This document shows, in pieces, positions 16,702-25,992 of a DNA stretch of 64,000 nucleotides. The first letter of the stretch is position 1, and the number at the start of each line of letters is the position of its first letter. Position numbers and translations under genes: made by a program. Where the stretch lies: contig JADKIA010000003.1 of assembly GCA_016721465.1 (NCBI GenBank), positions 558,001-622,000 of the forward strand, in the 5' to 3' direction. Under the pieces are notes generated by a model. It was not told the DNA's origin and made no database searches. It saw nothing but the letters and a program-made list of their open reading frames with translations. This DNA is from Ideonella sp. GTDB taxonomy: Bacteria; Pseudomonadota; Gammaproteobacteria; Burkholderiales; Burkholderiaceae_C.

Positions 16702-17199
16702 ATGGACACCATCGGCACCGTCGATCTGGTCCTGCTCGCCGTCCTGGCCCTGTCGGCCGTGGTGGGCCTGTGGCGCGGGCTGGTGTTTGAGCTGATGTCC
16801 CTGTTCGGGTGGCTGGTGGCCTATGCCGTGGCGCAGGCCTACTCGGCGCAATTGGGGGTTTTTCTGCCAGTGGGCACGCCGGGCTCGGCCATGCACCAGG
16901 CTGCGGCCTTCTTCGTCACCTTCGTGGGCGCCATGGTGGCCTGGGTCTTGCTCTCGCGTCTGGTGCGCATGGCCGTCCAGGCCACGCCACTCACGGTGCC
17001 CGATCGCTTGCTCGGTGGAGGGTTTGGCTTGCTGCGCGGCCTGGTCGTTCTGTTGGTGGTGGCCACGATCGTCGCCTTCACGCCGGCCGCGCGCTCGCCG
17101 ACTTGGACCGCGTCGCGTGGCGCCGGGCTGCTCGCCCTGGTGCTGCAGGGCTTGAAGCCGATGTTGCCGATCGAGGTGTCGCGGCACCTTCCGGCCTGA
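16702..17199 (+). CDS. cvpA: CvpA family membrane protein
   Basis: A 165-residue inner-membrane protein with four hydrophobic segments: LVLLAVLALSAVVGLW, LMSLFGWLVAYAVAQAY, AAFFVTFVGAMVAWVLLS and LRGLVVLLVVATIVAFT. CvpA was named for colicin V production in E. coli and is linked to envelope homeostasis. It lies directly upstream of purF, as in many proteobacteria. The start could instead be the GTG at 16696 overlapping the SPOR gene; neither has a strong ribosome site. Confidence 0.9.
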   Translation: MDTIGTVDLVLLAVLALSAVVGLWRGLVFELMSLFGWLVAYAVAQAYSAQLGVFLPVGTPGSAMHQAAAFFVTFVGAMVAWVLLSRLVRMAVQATPLTVPDRLLGGGFGLLRGLVVLLVVATIVAFTPAARSPTWTASRGAGLLALVLQGLKPMLPIEVSRHLPA

Positions 17200-17262
17200 A
17201 CTCGATTGAATGTCACGCAAACTGAGCGTCCACCCTGTTTCCATCTCCAGAGGTTCATCACC

Positions 17263-18789
17263 ATGTGTGGCATCGTTGGCGTCATCTCGAAGGCGCCGGT
17301 CAATCAGCTGATCTACGACGCGCTGCTGTTGCTGCAGCACCGTGGGCAGGATGCCGCCGGCATTGTCACGATGCTGGGCACGCAGTGCTTCATGCACAAG
17401 GCGCGTGGCATGGTGAAGGACGTGTTTCGCACCCGCAACATGCGCGCGCTGCCCGGCACCGTGGGCCTGGGCCAGGTTCGCTACCCGACCGCGGGCAATG
17501 CCTTCAACGAAGAAGAGGCCCAGCCCTTCTACGTGAATGCCCCCTACGGCATCGTGCTGGTGCACAACGGCAACCTGACCAATGCGCATGCCTTGAAACA
17601 GGAACTGTTCGATGTGGATCGGCGCCACATCAACACGGGCAGCGACACCGAGGTGCTGATCAACATCCTGGCCCACGAGATGGAGTTGGCCGGCCGTGAT
17701 GTCTCGCTCACGCCCGAACTGGTGTTCCGCGCGGTGAGTGCGGTGCACCGTCGCATCCGCGGCTCCTATGCGGTGATCGCGTTGATAGCAGGCTACGGCC
17801 TGCTTGCCTTTCGTGACCCGTTCGGCATTCGACCGCTGGTGCTGGGCCAGGCCGACCTGCCAGAAGGATCCGAAGTGATCGTGGCCAGCGAGACCGTGGC
17901 GCTGGAAGGCACGGGCCATCGCGTGCTGCGCGATGTGGCACCTGGCGAGGCCATCTTCATCGACCTGAATGGTCAGGTTCACAGCCAGCAATGCGCCGAT
18001 CGACCCTCCCTCAACCCCTGCATGTTCGAGTACGTCTACCTGGCGCGGCCCGATTCGGTGATCGACGGCATCTCGGTCTATCAGGCTCGACTGAACCTCG
18101 GCGAATCGCTGGCACAGCGCGTGATCAGCACCATGCCACCAAGTGACATCGACGTGGTGATCCCCATCCCGGAATCGAGCCGGCCATCGGCGATGCAACT
18201 GGCGCAGAAGATCGGCAAGCCCTACCGCGAGGGATTCGTGAAGAACCGCTACGTGGGCCGCACTTTCATCATGCCCGGCCAGAGCGTGCGCAAGCGCAGC
18301 GTGCGGCAGAAACTCAACGCCATCGTGCAGGAATTCAAAGGGCGCAACGTGCTGCTGGTGGACGACTCCATCGTGCGTGGCACCACCAGCAAGGAAATCG
18401 TGCAGATGGCACGCGAGGCCGGTGCGCGTCGCGTCTACATGGCCTCGGCTGCGCCACCTGTGCGCTATCCCAATGTCTATGGCATCGACATGCCCACGCC
18501 CGAGGAACTGGTGGCCCATGGCCGCAGCATCGAGGAGATCCGCGAGTTCATCGGTGCCGACGCCTTGATCTACCAGGATGTCGATGCCATGAAGCGCGTG
18601 GTGCATGCGCTGAACCCCAAGGTGGCCAGCTTTGAGGCCTCGTGCTTTGACGGCGTGTACATCACCGGCGATGTCAGCGTGGCCGAGTTCCGTGCGATGG
18701 AGAACCAGCGCAGCCAGGCGCAACGCGAGGACGACGAGGACGACAGCCGCAGCCGCCTCAGCCTGCAAAGCCGTGCCGAGTCGGCCTGA
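17263..18789 (+). CDS. purF: Amidophosphoribosyltransferase
   Basis: PurF (508 residues) commits PRPP and glutamine to purine synthesis. The start MCGIVGVI exposes the catalytic Cys2 after Met removal, which fixes the start at 17263. LLLQHRGQDAAGI and the N-terminal glutaminase residues follow, and the PRPP loop is VLLVDDSIVRGTTS (about residues 363-376). The C-terminal tail after residue 480 is charged. The next gene, metZ, begins 26 bases later. Confidence 0.97.
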   Translation: MCGIVGVISKAPVNQLIYDALLLLQHRGQDAAGIVTMLGTQCFMHKARGMVKDVFRTRNMRALPGTVGLGQVRYPTAGNAFNEEEAQPFYVNAPYGIVLVHNGNLTNAHALKQELFDVDRRHINTGSDTEVLINILAHEMELAGRDVSLTPELVFRAVSAVHRRIRGSYAVIALIAGYGLLAFRDPFGIRPLVLGQADLPEGSEVIVASETVALEGTGHRVLRDVAPGEAIFIDLNGQVHSQQCADRPSLNPCMFEYVYLARPDSVIDGISVYQARLNLGESLAQRVISTMPPSDIDVVIPIPESSRPSAMQLAQKIGKPYREGFVKNRYVGRTFIMPGQSVRKRSVRQKLNAIVQEFKGRNVLLVDDSIVRGTTSKEIVQMAREAGARRVYMASAAPPVRYPNVYGIDMPTPEELVAHGRSIEEIREFIGADALIYQDVDAMKRVVHALNPKVASFEASCFDGVYITGDVSVAEFRAMENQRSQAQREDDEDDSRSRLSLQSRAESA

Positions 18790-18815
18790 CTGCATATCGA
18801 AGTCAACACCATCCA

Positions 18816-20051
18816 ATGAGTAACAGCGAAAAGAAGCGCATCCCAAGCAGCGGTCTGCCCGACGGGTTGCACCTGGATACCTTGGCCGTGCGTGAGGGCC
18901 TGCCACGCAGCCAGTGGGGTGAGAACTCCGAAGCCCTGTTCGTGACCAGCAGTTTCGTGCAGCCCGATGCGGCCACGGCCGCGCGCCGTTTTGCCGAGGA
19001 GGAGGAGGCCTTCACCTACGGCCGTTTCGGCAATCCGACCGTGATGATGATGGAGCGCCGCCTGGCCGCATTGGAAGGGACCAGTGGATGCATTGGTACC
19101 GGCAGCGGCATGTCGGCCAACCTGTTGTTGTTGATGGGCTTGCTGCAGAAGGGCGATCACGTGCTGTGCTCGCGCAGCATGTTCGGCTCCACCTTGCGCC
19201 TGATCCAGGGCGACATGGGCAAGTTCGGCATCGAGTCGACGACCGTCTCGCAAACCGATCTCGATGAGTGGCGTGCCGCCATGCGGCCCAACACCAAGCT
19301 GTTGATCGCCGAATCGCCGAGCAATCCGCTGACCGATTTGTGCGACATCGCTGCGCTGGCCGACATCGCCCACCGCGCTGGCGCTCAACTGGCCATGGAC
19401 AACAGCTTTTGCTCACCGGCGCTGCAGCAGCCCGTGAACTTCGGCGCCGACTTCGTCATCCATTCGGGCACCAAGTACCTCGACGGCCAGGGCCGGGTGA
19501 TTGCCGGTGCGCTGTGCGGCCCGGACGAGTTGTTGAAGGCCAAGATGTACCCGGTGATGAAGTCCGCGGGTTTGACGCTCTCGCCGTTCAATGCCTGGGT
19601 GGTGCTCAAGGGCATGGAGACCTTGTCCGTGCGCATGCAGGCCCAAAGCCAGCGTGCCCTGCAGATTGCCCATTGGTTGAGCGAGCAGGCGCAGGTCGCG
19701 CGCGTGCACTACCCGGGGCTGGCGTCGCACCCTCAGCATGCTTTGGCGATGGCGCAGCAAGGCGGCAGCGGCGGCGCAGTGGTCGCCTTCGATGTCAAGG
19801 GGCAGGGCGAGCACGATCTGCGTGCCCGTGCCTTCCGGGTGATCGATGCCGCCCAGGTGGCTTCGATCACCACCAACCTCGGCGATGTGAAGTCCACCAT
19901 CTGCCACCCCGCCACCACCTCGCACGGGCGCCTGACCGAGGCCCAGCGTCAAGCCGCTGGCATCGGCCAGGGCCTGATCCGCTTTGCCGTGGGCCTGGAG
20001 GACGTCGACGATCTGAAGGTCGACTTGCTGCGCGGCCTGAGCCAACTGTGA
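18816..20051 (+). CDS. metZ: O-succinylhomoserine sulfhydrylase
   Basis: A 411-residue enzyme of the Cys/Met-metabolism PLP family. The PLP lysine is in SGTKYLDGQGRV (around residue 223). FTYGRFGNPTV near residue 67 and the C-terminal STICHPATTSHGRLT are typical. MetZ makes homocysteine directly from O-succinylhomoserine and sulfide. The purF-metZ adjacency, seen across beta- and gammaproteobacteria, favours MetZ over cystathionine gamma-synthase, but the paralogues are close. Confidence 0.9.
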   Translation: MSNSEKKRIPSSGLPDGLHLDTLAVREGLPRSQWGENSEALFVTSSFVQPDAATAARRFAEEEEAFTYGRFGNPTVMMMERRLAALEGTSGCIGTGSGMSANLLLLMGLLQKGDHVLCSRSMFGSTLRLIQGDMGKFGIESTTVSQTDLDEWRAAMRPNTKLLIAESPSNPLTDLCDIAALADIAHRAGAQLAMDNSFCSPALQQPVNFGADFVIHSGTKYLDGQGRVIAGALCGPDELLKAKMYPVMKSAGLTLSPFNAWVVLKGMETLSVRMQAQSQRALQIAHWLSEQAQVARVHYPGLASHPQHALAMAQQGGSGGAVVAFDVKGQGEHDLRARAFRVIDAAQVASITTNLGDVKSTICHPATTSHGRLTEAQRQAAGIGQGLIRFAVGLEDVDDLKVDLLRGLSQL

Positions 20052-20058
20052 ACATTCG

Positions 20059-21453
20059 ATGAACGACACGCAACACAAGGTCCGAACCCGCATTGCCCCG
20101 TCGCCCACGGGCTTTCTTCACCTGGGTACGGCGCGCACGGCGTTGTATTCCTGGGCCTACGCGCGGCACTTCGGCGGCGAATTCGTGCTGCGGGTGGAGG
20201 ACACCGACGTGGCTCGATCGACACAGGATGCGGTGGACCAGATCCTGGCCTCGATGAAGTGGTTGGGCCTGGACTACGACGAAGGTCCGGTCTACCAGAT
20301 GCAGCGCTTGGCGCGCTATCACGAGGTGGCAGACCAGATGATCGCGGCGGGCACCGCCTACCGTTGTTATTGCTCGCCGGACGAACTCGATGCGATGCGT
20401 GAGGCCCAACGGGCGCGCGGCGAGAAGACGCACTACGACCGCCGCTGGCGTCCAGCGCCGGGCAAGACGCTGCCACCGGCGCCGACCGATGTGAAGCCCG
20501 TGGTGCGCTTCGCCAACCCGGTGGGTGGCGCCGTCACCTGGGACGACCTGGTCAAGGGCTCGATCACCATCTCCAACGAGGAGATCGACGACCTGATCAT
20601 TCTTCGACCGGATGGTGTGCCAACCTACAACTTCGCCGTGGTCGTGGACGACTGGGACATGGCCATCACCCACGTGTTCCGCGGCGACGAGCACATCAAC
20701 AACACGCCCTGGCAGATCAACATCTTCCGCGCGCTGAACGTCGCGCTGCCGCAGTTCGGGCATTGCCCCATCATCCTGGGGGACGATGGATTGAAGCTGT
20801 CCAAGCGCCGCGGTGCGGTCAGTGTCACGGCCTATGAAGATGGCGGTTATCTGCCCGAAGCCATGCTCAACTACCTGGCCCGGCTGGGCTGGAGCCATGG
20901 TGACGACGAGTTGTTCAGCCGCGAACAGATGGTGGCCTGGTTTGACGGCACACACCTGGCCAAGAGCCCGGCGCAGTGGGACCCGGCCAAGCTGGCCTGG
21001 GTGAACGCGCAGTATCTGAAGCAGGCTGACGATGCCCGGCTCGGCGTGCTCGTGGCCAGCCAGTTGGCGCGACGTGGCCTCGACGTGGTGGCCGACACGC
21101 GCCTGAATGCCTTGTGCGCGCTGTTCAAGGACCGCTGCAGCACCACGGTGGAATTGGCGGATTGGCTGCAGATGTACTTTGCCCCGGCGCAGCCGACGGA
21201 GATTGATCGGGCCGAGCACGTGACCGACGCCGTGCGCCCGGCGCTCGTCGCGCTGCGTGATCGGCTGGCCCATTGCGAGTGGGACAAGGTCGGCATCGCG
21301 GCCGCCATCAAGGCCACGCTCACCGAGCAAGGCTTGAAAATGCCACAACTGGCCATTCCGCTGCGGGTGCTGGTGTTCGGTCGCACCCAGACGCCGTCCA
21401 TCGATGCAGCGCTGGCCTTGTTCGACCGCGACACGGTGCTCAGTCGCTTGTGA
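20059..21453 (+). CDS. gltX: Glutamate--tRNA ligase
   Basis: GltX (464 residues) charges tRNA-Glu. The HIGH-equivalent is in APSPTGFLHLGTARTA (residues about 11-26) and the KMSKS-equivalent in LKLSKRRGAVS (around 246). The class I fold and alpha-helical anticodon domain follow. It begins seven bases after metZ and lies just upstream of a tRNA-Glu gene, its own substrate. Confidence 0.96.
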   Translation: MNDTQHKVRTRIAPSPTGFLHLGTARTALYSWAYARHFGGEFVLRVEDTDVARSTQDAVDQILASMKWLGLDYDEGPVYQMQRLARYHEVADQMIAAGTAYRCYCSPDELDAMREAQRARGEKTHYDRRWRPAPGKTLPPAPTDVKPVVRFANPVGGAVTWDDLVKGSITISNEEIDDLIILRPDGVPTYNFAVVVDDWDMAITHVFRGDEHINNTPWQINIFRALNVALPQFGHCPIILGDDGLKLSKRRGAVSVTAYEDGGYLPEAMLNYLARLGWSHGDDELFSREQMVAWFDGTHLAKSPAQWDPAKLAWVNAQYLKQADDARLGVLVASQLARRGLDVVADTRLNALCALFKDRCSTTVELADWLQMYFAPAQPTEIDRAEHVTDAVRPALVALRDRLAHCEWDKVGIAAAIKATLTEQGLKMPQLAIPLRVLVFGRTQTPSIDAALALFDRDTVLSRL

Positions 21454-21499
21454 GCAAATCGAGTTGTGCTACAGTCATGGACTCGCTTGAACAGCACTT

Positions 21500-21575
<76 letters not shown>

Positions 21576-21622
21576 ATCGGATGGCTTGATGGGGTGGCGC
21601 TGTTCAAGTCGGTGAAGGACAA

Positions 21623-21698
21623 GTCCCCTTCGTCTAGAGGCCTAGGACACCACCCTTTCACGGTGATTACAGGGGTTCGAATCCCCTAGGGGACGCCA
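21623..21698 (+). tRNA. tRNA-Glu (anticodon UUC)
   Basis: A 76-base cloverleaf: acceptor GTCCCCT...AGGGGAC, anticodon arm CACCCTTTCACGGTG with anticodon TTC, T arm GGGGTTCGAATCCCC, discriminator G and CCA encoded. It lies 47 bases after tRNA-Ala, probably in the same transcript. Confidence 0.97.
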
Positions 21699-21709
21699 CA
21701 CAGCGTGGT

Positions 21710-21740
21710 ACACAAAGAGCGCTTCGGCGCTCTTTGTGTT
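21710..21740 (+). terminator. Terminator after the tRNA pair (UUCG tetraloop)
   Basis: ACACAAAGAGCGC (21710-21722) and GCGCTCTTTGTGT (21727-21739) make a perfect 13-base stem closed by TTCG, followed by TTT. It ends the tRNA transcript 12 bases after tRNA-Glu. The AAAG/CTTT core lets the structure work in the reverse direction too. Confidence 0.85.
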
Positions 21741-21766
21741 TCTGGCTTCCGATCGGACCCTTGTCG

Positions 21767-22135
21767 ATGCCCACTCGTTCAAGCAAACCTGCCATTGGGG
21801 GCCTGGTGTACTCCACCGACAGCGGCCGCATGTGCCCGTCCTGCAGGCAGCCCTCGGCCGAATGCCGTTGCGGCCTGCCTGCTGCCATCCCGGGCGATGG
21901 CATCGTGCGCGTGAGCCGCGAGACCAAGGGGCGCGGTGGCAAGGCCGTCACGCTGGTGCGTGGCGTGCCCCTGGCGCCTGATGCCCTGGCCGCACTGGGC
22001 AAGCGCCTGCGTGCCGCCTGCGGCAGCGGCGGCACGCTGAAGGACAGTGTGCTGGAAGTGCAGGGTGACCACGCAGAGCGCGTGGTGGGCCTGCTGCAAA
22101 AGGAAGGTTTCGTCGTCAAGCGCGCCGGCGGCTGA
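21767..22135 (+). CDS. SUI1/YciH-like translation initiation factor homologue
   Basis: A 122-residue protein with an N-terminal CPSC...CRCG zinc-ribbon-like segment (residues about 23-36) and a SUI1 fold (VRVSRETKGRGGKAVTLVRG; QGDHAERVVGLLQKEGF). Bacterial YciH is related to eukaryotic eIF1 and influences start-site fidelity. The ATG at 21767 is chosen because the longer frame would begin inside the upstream terminator. It is convergent with the amidohydrolase gene, only 20 bases apart. Confidence 0.9.
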   Translation: MPTRSSKPAIGGLVYSTDSGRMCPSCRQPSAECRCGLPAAIPGDGIVRVSRETKGRGGKAVTLVRGVPLAPDALAALGKRLRAACGSGGTLKDSVLEVQGDHAERVVGLLQKEGFVVKRAGG

Positions 22136-22155
22136 GCCGGCAGCGCCGGGAAGCC

Positions 22156-23040
22156 TCAGGCAGCGGCCGGCCGGTGCGCGCCCAGCTTCAGCAGACGCAT
22201 CGCGTTGTCCTTGAGGATCAGTGGCTTCACCTTGTCCTTGAATCCCGCCTCGTCGAAATCGGACATCCAGCGCTCGGGGGTGATCAGCGGGTAGTCGCTG
22301 CCGAAGAGCATACGGTCCTTCAGCAAGGTGTTGGCGTATTGCACCAGTTGGGCCGGAAAATACTTGGGGCTCCAGCCTGACAGGTCGATCCAGACGTTGG
22401 GCTTGTGGAGCGCGAGCGACAGCGCCTCGTCCTGCCAGGGCCAACTGGGGTGGGCCACCACGATCTGCATGTCGGGGAAGTCCATCGCCACGTCTTCGAG
22501 CAGCATGGGATTGCTGTTCTGCAGGCGCAACCCGCCGCCGCAGCGCATGCCCGAGCCGATGCCCGAATGGCCGCTGTGGAAGATGGCCGGCAGCTTGTGT
22601 TCTGCGATCACCTCGTAGATCGGCCAGGCCATGCGGTCGTAGGGCAGGAAGCCCTGCACCGTGGGATGGAACTTGAAGCCCTTGACGCCGTTCTCCGCGA
22701 TCAGCCGCCGGGCCTCGCGCGCGCCCATCTTGCCCTTGTGTGGATCGATGGAGGCAAAGGCGATCATCATGTCGGCGTTGTTCTGCGCGGCCTCGCAGAT
22801 CTCCTCGTTGGGGATGCGGCGACGGCCCAGCTGCGATTCGGAATCCACCGTGAACATCACCAGGCCGATCTTGCGTTCGCGGTAGTAAGCCACGGTCTCC
22901 TCGATCGTTGGCCGCCGGTTCGATCCGAAGTACTTGTCCGCGGCGCGGTCGTACTCTTCGCCATAGGCGTCGAACGGATTCCAGCAGGACACCTCGGCGT
23001 GGGTGTGGATGTCGATGGCGATCAGGTCGTCGGTGTTCAT
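22156..23040 (-). CDS. Amidohydrolase-superfamily hydrolase of the aromatic-acid cluster
   Basis: A 294-residue TIM-barrel metal hydrolase (amidohydrolase-2 type). Metal ligands appear as IDIHTHAE (His pair near residue 10), HSGHSG and VVAHPSWPW in the middle, and a late Asp in LFGSDYPLITPERW. The start MNTDDLIAID at 23040 precedes the first strand; a longer frame adds a low-complexity leader. It diverges from the crotonase/CoA-ligase operon across a shared 263-base promoter. Similar enzymes beside hydroxycinnamate genes (CouO in Rhodococcus, PhdC in Corynebacterium) are proposed to hydrolyse aryl beta-ketoacyl-CoA. That role fits here because no thiolase is present, but it is inference. A decarboxylase role is an alternative. 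Confidence 0.8.
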   Translation of the reverse strand: MNTDDLIAIDIHTHAEVSCWNPFDAYGEEYDRAADKYFGSNRRPTIEETVAYYRERKIGLVMFTVDSESQLGRRRIPNEEICEAAQNNADMMIAFASIDPHKGKMGAREARRLIAENGVKGFKFHPTVQGFLPYDRMAWPIYEVIAEHKLPAIFHSGHSGIGSGMRCGGGLRLQNSNPMLLEDVAMDFPDMQIVVAHPSWPWQDEALSLALHKPNVWIDLSGWSPKYFPAQLVQYANTLLKDRMLFGSDYPLITPERWMSDFDEAGFKDKVKPLILKDNAMRLLKLGAHRPAAA

Positions 23041-23303
23041 GGGCTCTTTCGGTGAGGCTGTCTGTTCCGCGGCACTCGACGTTCTCGGCGTCGGTTCGGT
23101 TGTCGGGTCAGAGGCAATGTCCAAGCCATGTCGATTGCCGCTGAAAGAACTCAATAAAGTTCAGAGTCTGAATCAAAAAAGAAGACTGTCGTCAATGCGA
23201 CTGCGATTCTCTTGGTCAAAATCGCCAAATGAATCAGGGTTTCTCCTATCTTTTTAATTCATGAAATGAAATATCTTTCGGCCGTTCACTCACGGACCTC
23301 CAC
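23041..23303. promoter_or_regulatory. AT-rich divergent promoter region with an operator-like palindrome
   Basis: This 263-base divergent intergenic region is strikingly AT-rich from about 23143 to 23278 compared with its surroundings. It contains a perfect 6-1-6 palindrome, TTCAGA-G-TCTGAA (23160-23172), about 120 bases upstream of the amidohydrolase ATG and 131 bases upstream of the crotonase ATG, plus a smaller TTCATGAA. It should carry both promoters and perhaps the site for the MarR or TetR regulator of the island. No -35/-10 pair is clear enough to name. Confidence 0.45.
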
Positions 23304-24116
23304 ATGACCTCGTTGTTCAATCCGGCCACCGGTGTGCTCGCCTCGCTGGATCTGCTGCAGATCTCGCTGGACGATTCAGTGGCGCATGTGCGCCTGAACC
23401 GGCCGGCCAAGCGCAACGCCATCAGCGACACCCTCATCCAGCAGTTGCACACCTGCTTCATCAACCTGCCCGAGCACGTGAAGGCGGCCGTGGTCAGCGG
23501 CGAAGGCGAGCACTTCTGCGCGGGGCTCGACCTGTCCGAACTCGTGGAGCGAGACATTGGCAGCGGCGTGCTGCACTCACGCATGTGGCATGCGGCCTTC
23601 GACGCCATCCAGTTCGGCCGCGTGCCGGTGGTGGCGGTGTTGCACGGCGCGGTGGTGGGGGGCGGGTTGGAACTGGCATCCACCTGCCACATCCGCGTCG
23701 CCGAGGCGTCCACTTACTACGGGCTGCCCGAGGGGCAGCGTGGCATCTTCGTCGGCGGCGGCGGCTCGGTGCGCATTCCGCGCTTGATGGGCGTGGCGCG
23801 CATGACCGACCTGATGCTCACCGGCCGCGTCTACGATGCCAACGAAGGCCTGCAGGTGGGCCTGGCGCAATACCTGGTGCCCGATGGCGAAGGCCTGGCC
23901 AAGGGCATCGCGCTGGCACGGCGCATCGCCACCAACGCACCCATGTCCAACTACGCGGTGATGCATGCGTTGCCGCGCATCGCCGATCAGGCGCAGTCCG
24001 AAGGCCTGCTCACCGAATCGCTGATGGCCGCCGTGGCCGAGAGCACGCCCGATGCGCAATCCCGCCTGCGCGCCTTCCTGGAAGGGCGTGCGGGCAAGGT
24101 CGTGAAGGGGTCGTGA
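23304..24116 (+). CDS. Crotonase-fold enoyl-CoA hydratase
   Basis: The 270-residue protein has the crotonase pattern: VRLNRPAKRNAIS, the oxyanion-hole segment GEGEHFCAGLDLSELVE (about residues 67-83) and VVGGGLELASTCHIRVAE. The GGLE Glu (around residue 120) and the Glu in YYGLPEGQRG (around 140) are candidate catalytic acids. In this cluster it would hydrate an aryl-enoyl-CoA. It lacks the features I associate with feruloyl-CoA hydratase/lyase (vanillin-forming Ech), so I favour simple hydration within beta-oxidation. Its stop overlaps the CoA-ligase start. Confidence 0.85.
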   Translation: MTSLFNPATGVLASLDLLQISLDDSVAHVRLNRPAKRNAISDTLIQQLHTCFINLPEHVKAAVVSGEGEHFCAGLDLSELVERDIGSGVLHSRMWHAAFDAIQFGRVPVVAVLHGAVVGGGLELASTCHIRVAEASTYYGLPEGQRGIFVGGGGSVRIPRLMGVARMTDLMLTGRVYDANEGLQVGLAQYLVPDGEGLAKGIALARRIATNAPMSNYAVMHALPRIADQAQSEGLLTESLMAAVAESTPDAQSRLRAFLEGRAGKVVKGS

Positions 24117-25987
24117 CCGTGGCCCGCTACCGCGAAGCCCACGTGGGTGGTTGTCTCGATGCAAGCGTCGAGCACCGCACGGACGGCTGCGCCGTGCTGC
24201 GCTCCACCGAGCCCTTGGGCTGGTACCCCGACCGGTTGACCGATTGCCTCGAGCAATGGGCGCAGGAGGCGCCCGATCGCACCTTCATCGCTCGCCGTGA
24301 GCGCAGCGGCCCGCAGCAAGGCCAGTGGCGCCGGATCAGCTACGCCGAGATGCTGGTGCAGGCGAAGGCCATCGGCCAGTCACTGCTCGATCTGGGCCTG
24401 TCGGTCGAGCGTCCGGTGGCGATCCTGTCGGACAACGATCTGGAATACCTGGCGCTGGCCTTGGGCGCGATGTGGGCCGGAGTGCCCTATGCCCCAGTGT
24501 CGTCAGCCTATTCGCTGATTTCTCAGGACTATGGCAAGCTGCGGCACATCCTCGGCACGGTGACGCCAGGCTTGGTGTTCGCCAGCGGACCGGCCTACGC
24601 CAAGGCCATCCAGGCCGTGGTGGCGGAGGACGTGACCGTGGTGCTCACCGAGGGCGAGATCGAGGGCCGCGCGACGCGGCGCTTCGACAGCCTGCTCAGC
24701 GCGCAACCGGGCGCCAAGCTGGACGCGGCCCACGCGGCGGTTGGGCCCGACAGCATCGCCAAGTTCCTGTTCACCTCGGGCTCCACCAAGGCGCCCAAGG
24801 GCGTGATCAACACGCACCGCATGCTCTGCGCCAACCAGCAGATGCTGCGCCAGTGCCTGCGCTTCCTGGCCGAGGAGCCACCGGTGCTGATCGATTGGCT
24901 GCCGTGGAACCACACCTTCGGCGGCAACCACAATGTGGGCATCACGCTGTACAACGGCGGCACGCTGTACATCGACGACGGCAAGCCCACGCCCAAGGGC
25001 ATGGCCGAGACGCTGCGCAACCTGCGCGAGATCTCGCCCACGGTGTACTTCAACGTGCCCAAGGGATTCGAGGAAATCGCCACCGCGATGGACACCGACA
25101 CTCACCTGCGCGACACGCTGTTCAAGCGCTGCAAGGCCTTCATGTTCGCCGGCGCCGGCCTGAGCCAGGCGGTGTGGAACAAGCTCGACGCGCATGCCGA
25201 GGCCGCCATTGGCGAACGCGTGCGCATCATCACCGGTTTGGGGATGACCGAGACCGCGCCCAGCTGCACCTTCGCCGTGGGCACCGACGTGGCATCCGGC
25301 CACATCGGCCTGCCGGTGCCGGGCGTGGAGGTCAAGCTGGTCAAGGACGCCAGCACCGGCGACAAGACCGAGGTGCGCTTTCGCGGCCCCAACGTGATGC
25401 CGGGCTATTGGCGCGCGCCGCAGCAGACCTCGGAGGCTTTCGACGAGGAAGGCTTCTACCGCACAGGTGACGCGGTCAAGTTCATCGATCCGGCGCACCC
25501 CAACCGGGGCCTCTACTTCGACGGCCGCACGGCCGAAGATTTCAAGCTCTCCACCGGCACCTTCGTCAGCGTGGGCCCGCTGCGCGCCAAGATCATCGCC
25601 GCCGGCCACCCCTGCGTGCAGGACGCGGTGATCACCGGCCTGAACCGCGACGACGTCGGTGCCATGCTGTTCCCTCGCGCCGACGAGGTGCGCAAGCTGG
25701 CCGATCTGCCCGCCGAGATGCCCCTGCCCGAGGTGCTGCACCACCCCACCGTGCGCGCGTTCTTTCAGGCCTTGGCCGACCGTCTGTGGCTCGATGCCAC
25801 CGGCAGCGCCAGCCGCGTGGCCCGCCTGCACGTGTTGGCCGAGGCGCCCGCCATCGACGCCGGCGAAGTCACCGACAAGGGCTCGATCAACCAGCGTGCG
25901 GTGCTGAGCCACCGCGCCTCACTGGTCGAGGCCTTGTATGAGGGCGTTGCCTCCGATCCCTTCCTGATCCTTCCGAACAAGGCCTGA
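24113..25987 (+). CDS. Feruloyl-CoA-synthase-like aryl acid CoA ligase
   Basis: A 624-residue adenylate-forming enzyme. Motifs in order: P-loop FTSGSTKAPKGV (around residue 222), NHTFGGNHN, the GLGMTETAP adenine motif, YRTGDAVKF, and the extended DGRTAEDFKLSTGTFVSVGP characteristic of feruloyl-CoA synthases. A C-terminal Lys region TDKGSINQR follows. It would activate a hydroxycinnamate or related aromatic acid with ATP and CoA. The GTG at 24113 overlaps the crotonase stop (GTGA). A second GTG lies six bases later. The exact acid is not known; the Fcs-like family is well supported. Confidence 0.85.
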   Translation: MTVARYREAHVGGCLDASVEHRTDGCAVLRSTEPLGWYPDRLTDCLEQWAQEAPDRTFIARRERSGPQQGQWRRISYAEMLVQAKAIGQSLLDLGLSVERPVAILSDNDLEYLALALGAMWAGVPYAPVSSAYSLISQDYGKLRHILGTVTPGLVFASGPAYAKAIQAVVAEDVTVVLTEGEIEGRATRRFDSLLSAQPGAKLDAAHAAVGPDSIAKFLFTSGSTKAPKGVINTHRMLCANQQMLRQCLRFLAEEPPVLIDWLPWNHTFGGNHNVGITLYNGGTLYIDDGKPTPKGMAETLRNLREISPTVYFNVPKGFEEIATAMDTDTHLRDTLFKRCKAFMFAGAGLSQAVWNKLDAHAEAAIGERVRIITGLGMTETAPSCTFAVGTDVASGHIGLPVPGVEVKLVKDASTGDKTEVRFRGPNVMPGYWRAPQQTSEAFDEEGFYRTGDAVKFIDPAHPNRGLYFDGRTAEDFKLSTGTFVSVGPLRAKIIAAGHPCVQDAVITGLNRDDVGAMLFPRADEVRKLADLPAEMPLPEVLHHPTVRAFFQALADRLWLDATGSASRVARLHVLAEAPAIDAGEVTDKGSINQRAVLSHRASLVEALYEGVASDPFLILPNKA

Positions 25988-25992
25988 TCACC

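Noticed and set aside
16561..18906. 781-codon minus-strand open frame opposite cvpA and purF
   Set aside because: It covers two well-supported genes and has no recognisable domain or ribosome site; a compositional artefact.
23304..24116. Feruloyl-CoA hydratase/lyase (vanillin-forming Ech) as identity of the crotonase
   Set aside because: The neighbouring CoA ligase makes this tempting, but the motifs read as a general crotonase and an HSD10-type dehydrogenase follows, which a lyase route would not need.
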